NCBI RefSeq assembly: GCF_035599575.1
Contig: NZ_CP141179.1
Coordinates: 3,162,001-3,226,000 of the forward strand
Source: Roseovarius sp. Pro17
GTDB taxonomy: Bacteria; Pseudomonadota; Alphaproteobacteria; Rhodobacterales; Rhodobacteraceae
Length of the DNA stretch: 64,000 nucleotides
Reading direction: 5' to 3'
How positions within the stretch are numbered: position 1 is the stretch's first letter; every line of letters starts with the position of its first letter. Shown in pieces: positions 8,817 through 16,791 of the stretch. The translations under genes were made by a program, and so were the position numbers. Below the pieces are notes generated by a model. It worked only from the letters and a program-made list of their open reading frames with translations. It made no database searches and was not told the origin of the DNA.

Positions 8817-8860
8817 TTTCTTGAAAAAGCCAATCTAGTTTCTTGAAAAAGCCAATCTAG
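8817..8860. repeat. 22-bp perfect tandem duplication in an operon gap
   Basis: Two adjacent identical 22-base copies (8817-8838 and 8839-8860) lie in the 172-bp gap between the glycosyltransferase-like gene and the oxidoreductase gene. Each copy ends in CTAG and contains GAAAAAGCC. Two copies with no spacer point to a recent slippage duplication, not a CRISPR. The gap is the longest within this plus-strand gene run and may hold a secondary promoter for 8956-11756. Confidence 0.85.
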
Positions 8861-8955
8861 CGCCTTGATACCGCCCCGTGGACGTTGCAATGAGATAGGG
8901 GTAATCCAGCAGTCCAAATCTATCTTTTTGGACATTTACGGGGCAGTATTTTCTG

Positions 8956-10068
8956 ATGGTAAAAAATATCAGAACCGCGTTTGTCGGTTTGGGCAAGATG
9001 GGTCTGTCCCATTTTGCGATATTCAATGCACATCCTGATGTCGACGCAGTGATCTGCGATCAGGCTGGCTTCCTGCTTGACGTGTTGGGCAAGAATATCG
9101 CGACCCCGATCCACAAGGATTTCGCCAGCATGCTGGAAAATGAGCCTCTTGATGCCGTCGTGATCGCCACACCCTCAAAACTGCATGCACCCATGGTGCG
9201 CGCCGCGCTTGAGAAGGGTATTCACGTCTTCTGTGAAAAGCCTTTCTGCCTTGATTGGCAGGACAGTGTTGCGCTCGCCGATCTGGCCGAGGCGCGCGGC
9301 CTCGTTAATCAGGTCGGCTATCACTACCGTCATGTCGGCGCCTTCAGCGAAATGAAACGCATTCTTGACAGCGGTGCCTTGGGCACGGTGACGCATGTCC
9401 AGGCCGAAGCTTATGGCCCCGTCATCCTGCGCCCTGCGCGCAAGACCTGGCGGTCGAAAAAATCCGAAGGTGGGGGCTGTCTTTACGACTACGCGGCGCA
9501 TCCAATAAACTTGCTAAACTGGTTTTTTGGAACCCCTGCGCACGTCTCGGGCTCGTCCATGGTTTCGGTGTTTTCCGAAGACATCGATGATCAGGTAATG
9601 TCTGTATTGAGTTGGAAAGATGGTCCGTCCGCACTACTCTCGGTAAACTGGTGCGACGAGAGCCACCGCAAGATGGCAACCAAAATCAGTATGATAGGTA
9701 CCAATGGCCGGCTCTATGCAGATCGTCAAGAATGCCAGCTATACTTGCGCGAACCTGTCACCGCATTGCCGGAGTACGACAAGGGCTGGACCGTGAAATA
9801 CACGACCGAGCTGACTGAAGACACTTGGTTCTATCTGCGCGGCGAGGAATATTCAGCACAGGCCGATGATTTCGTCGGGGCCGTTCGCGCCGCCAAGGAT
9901 GGCACCAAAGTCCCAGTCGCCAAAAACAGCTTTCGCTCGGCTGCCGAAACGGACCAGACCATGGCCATGGTGATTGAGAACGCTGAAACTGGAAATGCCG
10001 TCGGAGAACCTAACGTTTCCAAAAAACCGGCCACGCGCAGCAAGCGCAGCTGGCTCATGCGGACCTGA
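8956..10068 (+). CDS. Gfo/Idh/MocA-family NAD(P)-dependent oxidoreductase
   Basis: 370 residues. The N-terminal IRTAFVGLGKMGLSHF is a Rossmann dinucleotide-binding loop, VVIATPSKLHAPM is the second nucleotide-contacting strand, and FCEKPFC (E94-K95-P96-F97) is the conserved catalytic-lysine motif of the family. YHYRHVG and the region near GGCLYDYAAHPINLLNWFFG match the substrate-site His region of the C-terminal alpha/beta domain. Such enzymes oxidise or reduce sugars, often NDP-sugars or polyols, in polysaccharide loci. It precedes a TIM-barrel-like protein by 15 bp and a WecG-type transferase beyond that. The last 25 residues are basic and probably disordered. Confidence 0.9.
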   Translation: MVKNIRTAFVGLGKMGLSHFAIFNAHPDVDAVICDQAGFLLDVLGKNIATPIHKDFASMLENEPLDAVVIATPSKLHAPMVRAALEKGIHVFCEKPFCLDWQDSVALADLAEARGLVNQVGYHYRHVGAFSEMKRILDSGALGTVTHVQAEAYGPVILRPARKTWRSKKSEGGGCLYDYAAHPINLLNWFFGTPAHVSGSSMVSVFSEDIDDQVMSVLSWKDGPSALLSVNWCDESHRKMATKISMIGTNGRLYADRQECQLYLREPVTALPEYDKGWTVKYTTELTEDTWFYLRGEEYSAQADDFVGAVRAAKDGTKVPVAKNSFRSAAETDQTMAMVIENAETGNAVGEPNVSKKPATRSKRSWLMRT

Positions 10069-10083
10069 AGCAGGAGACAGCTC

Positions 10084-10953
10084 ATGGACAAATTGCTATT
10101 CGGCGACAACCAGTTCTTTGGCATCAACCATATGTCCGAAGAAAAGGCCCGCGCACAGTCGATGCGGTTCCAGAAGACGGACGCCATCATGGATGTGCTC
10201 GACGTTGCATATGACGAGGGGATTCCCACCTTCATGTGCACGACCCATGACCGCATCGCCCAAGTGGCCGACCGTATTCGCGCGGCCCCGGAACGCTACC
10301 CTGACTTCACTTTTTACCCCTGCATGCCCTATGCCCATAAATATGCCAATGCCGTGACCGAATATGGCATGCTTGGCAGCTTGCGACACTTCATGCCCGA
10401 CGATGGCCTGTTCAGCACCGCCTTGACCGGTGGAAAGGCGTTGGCCACCAAGGAAATTGACGGGATCATCAAGATCCTCATCGATATGGAGATGAAGATG
10501 TTTGCCGGGCTTAAAACGCCCGTAATCTTCATGCAGAACGTGTTCACGGATCTTTTCCTTGGTATGGGGTTTACCCGCGTTTTTCGCACCTTTCACGATC
10601 ATGTCGTCGAAAAGTACAACGCCGAGCCAGCCTATATCACGATGAACATGCCGATGCTTCTCAAGGCGCTGGAATCCGAGGGTATCGAACGGCCGATCAT
10701 CTGTTCTAATATCAACAAGATAGGGTTTCGCATGTCTGGAGGCTTTGATGCGTATCTGGATGCGCTGAAATCCGGCCGTGTTCGCGCCGTGGCCATGTCG
10801 GTCTATGCGTCCGGGGCGCTGCCGCCTGACGAGGCCATTCAATGGGTGTCCGAACTGCCGGGCGTGGAATCCATCGTGTTCGGCGCGTCTAGCGCGGCCA
10901 ACATCCGCAGCACCAGGATACTAGTGGACCGTTATATGAAAGAATCCGCGTGA
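10084..10953 (+). CDS. TIM-barrel-like protein of unknown function
   Basis: 289 residues, start set by an AGGAG 8 nt before ATG. It opens with KLLFGDNQFFGINHM and shows alternating strands and helices as in an (alpha/beta)8 barrel: DEGIPTFMCTTHDR, FTFYPCMPYAHKYAN, TPVIFMQN, PIICSNINKIGFRM, VRAVAMSVYASGALPP and ESIVFGASSAANIRST. The last two strands resemble aldo/keto reductases (the family's phosphate-binding GxSS region), but the AKR catalytic Tyr-Lys pair is not evident. It is 15 bp after the oxidoreductase and its stop overlaps the next start (TGATG), so it acts in the same pathway, perhaps as an isomerase, aldolase or lyase on a sugar intermediate. I do not assign a reaction. Confidence 0.7.
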   Translation: MDKLLFGDNQFFGINHMSEEKARAQSMRFQKTDAIMDVLDVAYDEGIPTFMCTTHDRIAQVADRIRAAPERYPDFTFYPCMPYAHKYANAVTEYGMLGSLRHFMPDDGLFSTALTGGKALATKEIDGIIKILIDMEMKMFAGLKTPVIFMQNVFTDLFLGMGFTRVFRTFHDHVVEKYNAEPAYITMNMPMLLKALESEGIERPIICSNINKIGFRMSGGFDAYLDALKSGRVRAVAMSVYASGALPPDEAIQWVSELPGVESIVFGASSAANIRSTRILVDRYMKESA

Positions 10954-11756
10954 TGGCAGATGCAGGCACAGATCCACAAGACAGTCTTCATAGCAGTCAC
11001 ACCTACCCAAAGGTGAAACTGCTTAACGTCTATGTACATGACGTGACGATGGACGAGGTGGTCGAGAATTTCACCGAAGGCATGATGCTCACCTTGCATG
11101 TCGACATGATCATGAAACTGCAGCGTGACAAGGAGTTCTACGATATCTTCGATCAGTTTGATCTGATCACCTGCGACAGCCAGGTCTTGTATTTCGCCAC
11201 TAAATTCCTTGGCACGCCAGTGCAGGAACGAGTCTCGGGGTCGGATTATTTCCCGCGGTTCTACATGCACCACAAGGACAATCCTGACATCACGGTTTTC
11301 TTGTGCGGCGGCCAGCCTGGAATTGCCGAAATCGCAGCAAAGAACATCAACAAAAAGGTGGGACGCGAGATCATCGTCGGGACCGATGCGCCCTCTTTCG
11401 ATTTCGACCAAAACCAAGCTGAAACCGATCAGATGATCGACAGGATAAATGCATCAGGCGCGACCGTGCTTCTGGTCGGTCTCGGTGGCGGACGTCAGGA
11501 AAAGTTCATCATTCGCTATCGCGACCGCATGCCCAATATCAAGCTCTACCTGCCCTTGGGCGGCACCATCGATTACGAGGCGGGCACTTTTAAACGCCCC
11601 CCCGCCTGGATCACCGAAGGGGGTTTTGAGTGGCTGTACAGATTGCTCAAGGAGCCACGTCAAAGATGGCACCGCTATGTTGTTCACGAGCCACCCGTGC
11701 TGTGGCGGCTGGCAGCGCAGCGACTTGGGTTTTATCGCGATCCCTTTGCGAAATAA
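10953..11756 (+). CDS. WecG/TagA/CpsF-family glycosyltransferase (GT26)
   Basis: 267 residues from the ATG at 10953, which overlaps the preceding TGA; a GTG three bases earlier is less likely. Diagnostic segments in order: VKLLNVYVHDVTMDE, HVDMIMKL, LITCDSQVLYFATKFLG, ERVSGSDYFPRF, VFLCGGQPG and ATVLLVGLGGGRQEKFI, then LPLGGTIDYEAG and RPPAWITEGGFEWLYRLLKEP, the last being the signature C-terminal motif. These enzymes transfer ManNAcA or a related sugar to a polyprenyl-linked acceptor at the inner membrane, often as the second sugar of a repeat unit. It closes the plus-strand polysaccharide operon and converges on the T1SS genes. Confidence 0.93.
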   Translation: MADAGTDPQDSLHSSHTYPKVKLLNVYVHDVTMDEVVENFTEGMMLTLHVDMIMKLQRDKEFYDIFDQFDLITCDSQVLYFATKFLGTPVQERVSGSDYFPRFYMHHKDNPDITVFLCGGQPGIAEIAAKNINKKVGREIIVGTDAPSFDFDQNQAETDQMIDRINASGATVLLVGLGGGRQEKFIIRYRDRMPNIKLYLPLGGTIDYEAGTFKRPPAWITEGGFEWLYRLLKEPRQRWHRYVVHEPPVLWRLAAQRLGFYRDPFAK

Positions 11757-11781
11757 GGCAGTCTCGCTGCGACTGACGGTT

Positions 11782-13143
11782 CTACTGGGCGATCTTGACG
11801 ACAATCCCCTCACCCAGCGCCACGCGCAGGGTGATGAAATCCAATGCGACACTTCTCTGGATACCGGCCCGAGTCGTACGCGAGTTGGTCAAGGTTCGCT
11901 CGCGATCCAGCAGGTCGAGAACAGTTATATCGCCGCGATTTTCCAGCAGCTTGCGGGTCAGGCTGAGTGATTTGTCGTTGAGTGACACGACACGCTGTGC
12001 CGCACTCACCGCATCGAGGGATCCGCGCAGCGATGCCAGCGCCGTTTCCACCTCTTCCACGGCTGATAGAACCGCAGAGCGCCACTGCAAATATGCCTGA
12101 TTGGCCCGGGCTGCAGCGGCCTTCTCCTCCGCAGCCAGTGCTCCTTGCGAGAATACCGGAATGATCAGCCCGGCCGTCAGCGACTCGCTTCCGCCCGAAC
12201 CATCGAAGGGCGCGCGTATGAGGCCGCTGAGACTAAGGCTTGGATAGCGGTTTGCATTGGCCTCGGCCATGTCCGAAACTGCGGCAGCATATAGCCGTTC
12301 AGCTTGCTGGATGTCCGGCCTTTGACGCAATAGATCCGCCGGAACGCCGATCTCTCCCAACCCCTGCGGATGCGGCTGAGTGCCAGAATACCCCAGATTG
12401 ACGCCAAGGTCGCCGACCGGCTTGCCAAGCAGCGTCGTGATACGGTTGCGCTGCTCGATAATACTGGCCCCGAGCTGGGGCATGTCGACTTCGATCTCTG
12501 CTACCAGCGCCTTGGCGCGAACAACATCCAGCTCGGTTGCGGCTTGCAGTTCCTTCTGTTTGGTAATTTCGCGCAGTGTGGTCCGCCGAGATCCGAGGTC
12601 ACCCTTCCGCTCGGCGAGGGTTTCCTGAAAGAACCGCAGATCGACGTAAGCGCTTGCCAGTTCCAGCAGAAGAAGGCGGCGCGTATCGATCTGACCGAGC
12701 CTCTCGGCATCGAGACGAGCTTTCGCAGCAGAAACGCGTGCAGCGCGACGACCAAAGATGTCAAACAGCGCAGTAAGTTCGACCGAACCCGACTCCGAAC
12801 CGGCACTTGTGCCTGCGGCTTCGATTTCTGCGTTTCCACTCACGCTGTTCCCTGCCCGCCGTAGGTTGGACTGGGCTTCCTCGATGCGCCACTCAGCCTC
12901 GGCAAGAGACAGGTTGTCGGACAAAGCCTGATCAATCAGGCGATCAAGCGTGGGGTCCCTGAAGGATGCCCACCATTTTTCATAGCCGCCACCTTGCACA
13001 GGCACCACGACCGAATATTTATCGGTAAGTTGCATGCTTGGTGATTTATATGGAGCGACCTTATCGCATCCAGATAATATCAGGATGACCGGCAGTACCA
13101 GCCTCAACGGAATACGCCCGTATCCAGGTTCCGATAGGTTCAT
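11782..13143 (-). CDS. NodT/TolC-family outer membrane efflux lipoprotein
   Basis: 453 residues from the ATG at 13143; the frame is open to 13200, but the internal start places a lipoprotein signal correctly (LPVILILSGC, lipid-attachment Cys26). Paired OEP repeats follow: YEKWWASFRDPTLDRLIDQAL, then long heptad-like helices (EAEWRIEEAQSNLRRAG; ARLDAERLGQIDTRRLL), the linker VPADLLRQRPDIQQAERLY, and the second repeat ending LSLTRKLLENRGDITVLDLL. These trimeric tunnels cross the outer membrane and periplasm. Here it lies downstream of an HlyD-like adaptor and an ABC exporter on the same strand and is the third part of a type I secretion apparatus. A 212-bp gap from hlyD may contain a separate promoter. 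Confidence 0.9.
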   Translation of the reverse strand: MNLSEPGYGRIPLRLVLPVILILSGCDKVAPYKSPSMQLTDKYSVVVPVQGGGYEKWWASFRDPTLDRLIDQALSDNLSLAEAEWRIEEAQSNLRRAGNSVSGNAEIEAAGTSAGSESGSVELTALFDIFGRRAARVSAAKARLDAERLGQIDTRRLLLLELASAYVDLRFFQETLAERKGDLGSRRTTLREITKQKELQAATELDVVRAKALVAEIEVDMPQLGASIIEQRNRITTLLGKPVGDLGVNLGYSGTQPHPQGLGEIGVPADLLRQRPDIQQAERLYAAAVSDMAEANANRYPSLSLSGLIRAPFDGSGGSESLTAGLIIPVFSQGALAAEEKAAAARANQAYLQWRSAVLSAVEEVETALASLRGSLDAVSAAQRVVSLNDKSLSLTRKLLENRGDITVLDLLDRERTLTNSRTTRAGIQRSVALDFITLRVALGEGIVVKIAQ

Positions 13144-13355
13144 TTGTTTGCCTGCTCTGCTCGACGGGCTGCTTCCGGCGCTGTTGACCGCGCTCTGCAA
13201 CCTCTATGCTCGATTTCTTTCTAGCAAAGAATGAGTATCATTTATCGTCAGCAGCGCGCAAATCGTGAATTTACACGAAGATTGTTGCCGGTATGTGTCA
13301 TATTTGTCCCAAAATCCCAATTATTTGCACATGCGACTAGTGGTCAAAGCAATGC

Positions 13356-14663
13356 TCACTCCCGGAATGAACGATTGAAGAAATTCATCAAGGGCTGCGT
13401 CAGATACTCAAACGCGGTCCGATCACTGGTTTTGATGAACACCTCTACCGGCATGCCGGGCACCAGGGTTTGGTCTCCGAGCGCGGCGATCGCGACCTGA
13501 TACGGCAGGATTTCGGCGGAATAATAGTTCAGACCTGTGGTCTCGTCCTTGATGACATCTGCTGATATTCTAGATATCTGCCCCCTTACCTCGGGCGTAT
13601 CGCGCTGATTGAACGAAGAAAATTGCAGGATCGCCTCCTGCCCGACGTAAACCTCGTCGATATTGATGCCATTGATCTGGCTGGACACGACCAGCGGTTG
13701 ATCCTGAGGGATGACATACATCAACGGCTCGCCCGGCTGCGCCACAGACTGCACAGCGAAAACCTGCGTATTGTAGATCACGCCACCAACCGGCGCGCGC
13801 ACATTCAGACGGGAAATCGTCTCCAACAGTGAGGAGCGTTTTTCCAAGAGTTCAGCCTGACGATACTGCATATCCCTGAGTTCGGTGGCGGCCTCTTCCT
13901 GGCGCCGCGTCCTAAGCTGCAGCACTTCAATCGCATTGCCTGCGGCTTGGCCGCGCAGTTCCGCGATTTCGGCTTCCAGTCGTCCGATCTGCCCCAGAAA
14001 ATCGGCCTCTTCCCGCTGCAGATCGACGACTTGGGATCTTTGGGTCAACTGCTGCTTCAGCAGGGACTGCTGGTCGGTCAATTGTTGCTCCAACAAATCC
14101 CGCTGAGTTCTCAGGGCTTGTAGCTGGGCTTCGATCCCCTCGATCCGGTTCGTGATCTGGCGGTTCTGCTCGCCCAATAGATCAACTTCCTGAGCTAACG
14201 CGGCGCGGCGGGCGTCGAACAGCGCCACTTCTCCTTTGATGATCTGGCGAATCTCGGGACTATCGGCGGCAAGTGCCAGCAATTCTTCGTCGGGCTCCAC
14301 CGTGTCGGCATCGTCACGCTCGGCCCTGAGACGCGCCTGACGGGCCATGATTTCCTGAAGCTGTCCCTGAACGATCGTCAGTTCCGATTTCACGCGTTGT
14401 CCGTCGAGGCGGATCAGAACATCGCCCGCCTCGACGATGTCGCCATCCTTGACCAGGATTTCACCGACCATACCGCCATCAAGATGCTCGACGACCTGCC
14501 GATTGGATTCAACCTGCACCATCCCCGAGGCAACCACGGCCCCCGAGATTTCTGTACGCACGAGCCAGACCCCAAGGCCCCCGACCAGAACGAAAAGCGC
14601 AATGATCCCGGTCGCGAGCGGCAAAGTACCACGCCAGGTCTGTGCTGTTTTCTTCGGTGCCAT
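13356..14663 (-). CDS. HlyD/PrtE-family type I secretion periplasmic adaptor
   Basis: 435 residues. A single N-terminal membrane anchor (about 15-37, LATGIIALFVLVGGLGVWLV) leads to the first lipoyl half-domain (VESNRQVVEHLDGGMVGEILVKDGDIV). A long coiled coil rich in Gln, Leu and Glu spans about residues 90-280, the second lipoyl half follows (RAPVGGVIYNTQVFAV), and a C-terminal beta-barrel domain ends LVPGMPVEVFIKTSDRTAFEYLTQP, the standard end of T1SS adaptors. It bridges the ABC exporter and the outer membrane tunnel. Its ATG overlaps the stop of the ABC gene (TAATG), so the two are translationally coupled. Confidence 0.94.
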   Translation of the reverse strand: MAPKKTAQTWRGTLPLATGIIALFVLVGGLGVWLVRTEISGAVVASGMVQVESNRQVVEHLDGGMVGEILVKDGDIVEAGDVLIRLDGQRVKSELTIVQGQLQEIMARQARLRAERDDADTVEPDEELLALAADSPEIRQIIKGEVALFDARRAALAQEVDLLGEQNRQITNRIEGIEAQLQALRTQRDLLEQQLTDQQSLLKQQLTQRSQVVDLQREEADFLGQIGRLEAEIAELRGQAAGNAIEVLQLRTRRQEEAATELRDMQYRQAELLEKRSSLLETISRLNVRAPVGGVIYNTQVFAVQSVAQPGEPLMYVIPQDQPLVVSSQINGINIDEVYVGQEAILQFSSFNQRDTPEVRGQISRISADVIKDETTGLNYYSAEILPYQVAIAALGDQTLVPGMPVEVFIKTSDRTAFEYLTQPLMNFFNRSFRE

Positions 14664-16396
14664 TAGCCGGCCTTTTCAGTTGAAACCACGCGTCGCACCT
14701 TGTCGACGTTTGCTAGCATCTTGTTCATCACATCGTCCCGCGGCCCCATGGAGACGACCATCCCCTTCTCGAGGACCATAAGTGTGTCACATTCCGTGAT
14801 TGCCACCGGACGATGAGTCATGACCAGAACCGAATTCCCGGCTTTCTTAAATTCGCGCACCGCAAGATTCAACGCCTCTGTTCCATCAGAATCTAGGGCC
14901 GAGTTAGGCTCGTCCAAAACCAGAAGCACCGGGTTTCCATAGAACGCCCGAGCGAGCGCGATGCGCTGACGCTGCCCGCCGGACAGCATGCTCTCGTTTG
15001 CGTTGATATATGTGTCATACCCGTCCGGCAGCTGGGTTATCATTTCATGTGCATTCGCCCGTTTGGCGGCCTTAATCACAGCCTCCGCATCGGGAGACTG
15101 CGCCATCCGCGCGATGTTTTCACTCACCGTGCCGCTGAACAGGATTACAGTTTGCGGCAGATATCCGATATGCTTGCCCAAGTTTTCCGGGTTATACTGA
15201 TCTAGCGTGGCACCGCCCAAGCGCACCTCGCCCGATAGGGGCTGCCAGTATCCTAGAATTGTCCGGGCCAGCGTCGATTTTCCCGAGCCGCTCAGCCCTA
15301 TCACACCGACGGCCTGTCCAGGTTCGACCCGGAAATTTATGGTCCGCAATGTCGGCAGCTTGCCCCCTGGCGGGATCACCGTCACACCAGCCAAGGACAG
15401 CCGGGCCGCAGGTACCGGCAGTTCGGTCCGCCGGGCCGGAGGCGCTATCGTGGCAAGGTAGGTCGACAAGTTGCGCCACCCCGACCGGGCACGCTGCAGA
15501 ACCGGCCATTGCCCCATCGACTGTTCGATCGGCGCCAAGGCACGGCCCAGCAGAATCGTACCCGCGATCATTGATCCGGGCGTCATCTCGTTTTGTAGAA
15601 CGTAGAAGGCCCCCAGCCCAAGCATGGCCGACTGCAAAAACATGCGAAACGATTTCGTGAACGACGCAAAACTGCCGGTCCAGTCACTGGCACCGATTGA
15701 TTGCTTGAGCCCCTCGTTGCGTCGGGCGATCCAGCGTTCACGCATGACCGCGCGCATGCCCTGTGACAGCACGATTTCACCGCCGGCCCGCGCCTGATCT
15801 GCAAAGCTGTGCGCGCCCTGCTGGGTAATCTGCGCCTTGCGCACTTTCTGCATGGTCAGAACCTGATTCAACATGGCCAGCACAACCAGAAACCCACCGC
15901 CAGCGACAGCCAGCCAGCCCAGCATCGGATGGAACAGAAAGATTGCCGCGATAAAGATCGGCGTCCAGGGAATATCCATCAAGGCAAGCAAAACAGGAGA
16001 GGCGAAAAAGGTCTGCACCGCATCGAGGTCCCTCAAAACAGCCGTAGATAGCGCCTGATCCTGAGGTTTGACTGAGCGTCTGAGCGTCGCCTCGAAAACC
16101 CTGCCATCCAGGGCAGTCTGAAACCGGGCGCCGACACGCGCCATGATCCGACCGCGGGCAAAATCCAGCGCCGCCATCAGTGCGAACAGACCAGCGACCA
16201 GGATTGACAGCGCGACCAGCGTCTCGACCGAACGTGACGCCAGCACGCGGTCATAAACCTGCAGCATGTAGAGAGGTCCGGTCAGCATCAGCAAATTGAC
16301 AAAGATGCTGAAAACGAATGCCCAGAAAATAAGGCCTCCACCCTTCTTGCGGGCCTCGATCAGTTCCGCGCGTCCAAGAGAGGGTGCTGGCGTCAT
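14663..16396 (-). CDS. Type I secretion ABC transporter, permease and ATPase fused (PrtD/AprD type)
   Basis: 577 residues with no N-terminal C39 peptidase or C39-like domain, so it belongs to the PrtD/AprD branch. The membrane domain (about 20-320) begins FWAFVFSIFVNLLMLTGPLYML and keeps the conserved QVYDRVLAS. The nucleotide-binding domain has Walker A GLSGSGKST (about 367-375), Q-loop YLPQTVILF, signature LSGGQRQRIALARA, Walker B LLVLDEPNSALD and the switch His in VMTHRP. It should energise one-step export of an RTX or other glycine-rich protein, but no such substrate gene is in the window. It is divergent from the PKS gene across 395 bp. Confidence 0.93.
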   Translation of the reverse strand: MTPAPSLGRAELIEARKKGGGLIFWAFVFSIFVNLLMLTGPLYMLQVYDRVLASRSVETLVALSILVAGLFALMAALDFARGRIMARVGARFQTALDGRVFEATLRRSVKPQDQALSTAVLRDLDAVQTFFASPVLLALMDIPWTPIFIAAIFLFHPMLGWLAVAGGGFLVVLAMLNQVLTMQKVRKAQITQQGAHSFADQARAGGEIVLSQGMRAVMRERWIARRNEGLKQSIGASDWTGSFASFTKSFRMFLQSAMLGLGAFYVLQNEMTPGSMIAGTILLGRALAPIEQSMGQWPVLQRARSGWRNLSTYLATIAPPARRTELPVPAARLSLAGVTVIPPGGKLPTLRTINFRVEPGQAVGVIGLSGSGKSTLARTILGYWQPLSGEVRLGGATLDQYNPENLGKHIGYLPQTVILFSGTVSENIARMAQSPDAEAVIKAAKRANAHEMITQLPDGYDTYINANESMLSGGQRQRIALARAFYGNPVLLVLDEPNSALDSDGTEALNLAVREFKKAGNSVLVMTHRPVAITECDTLMVLEKGMVVSMGPRDDVMNKMLANVDKVRRVVSTEKAG

Positions 16397-16791
16397 AAAA
16401 AGTCGCGTCTTTCACATGTGGGGTAGGACAGCGATGACATGATGTGACACGCCTACCAAGGTTCAGTCAGGTTTTCTGGACGACGCAGCCGCACGTCCTG
16501 AATCGCTCCATACTACATACCATCCGTATAATCCATTAACACTAGGTTTACCGGTCTTGTTACAGGCCACCTTGAACCAAGCCCCACCTTCGATCACGCT
16601 AGACATGACGTAACGGTCGGGTCGATGAGTTGAAACTTTCGACGGAAGTCTGGCGTTTCTTCTGTGACGGATTTTTTGTATAAAGTAGCATCAAGGACCC
16701 TGAGCGCATTCTAAGATCAAATAATTGCCTTAAAAACACCTGAATTATTTGATGATTCAGACCTGCTGACGTAAGATTTCCCAATGCATCC
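16397..16791. promoter_or_regulatory. Divergent T1SS / PKS control region
   Basis: 395 bp between oppositely oriented operons. Three items stand out: an 11-bp perfect inverted repeat at 16716-16753; a CtrA-like TTAA-N7-TTTA at 16536-16550, one mismatch from the TTAA-N7-TTAA consensus; and a TATAAA-like hexamer around 16680. The stretch is clearly more A+T-rich than the genes on either side. No Shine-Dalgarno is visible before the PKS start. Regulatory function is inferred from position and sequence only. Confidence 0.5.
16716..16753. promoter_or_regulatory. 11-bp perfect inverted repeat before the PKS gene
   Basis: Arms ATCAAATAATT (16716-16726) and AATTATTTGAT (16743-16753) are exact reverse complements around a 16-base spacer. 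The centre is about 57 bp ahead of the PKS start codon. The even arm size and A+T content suggest a dimeric regulator's operator; it has no T-run and lies before, not after, a gene, so it is unlikely to be a terminator. Confidence 0.6.

Noticed and set aside
11757..11781. Bidirectional terminator between the WecG gene and the outer membrane tunnel gene
   Set aside because: CAGTC/GACTG pairs only 5 bp and has no T-run on either strand, too weak to call.
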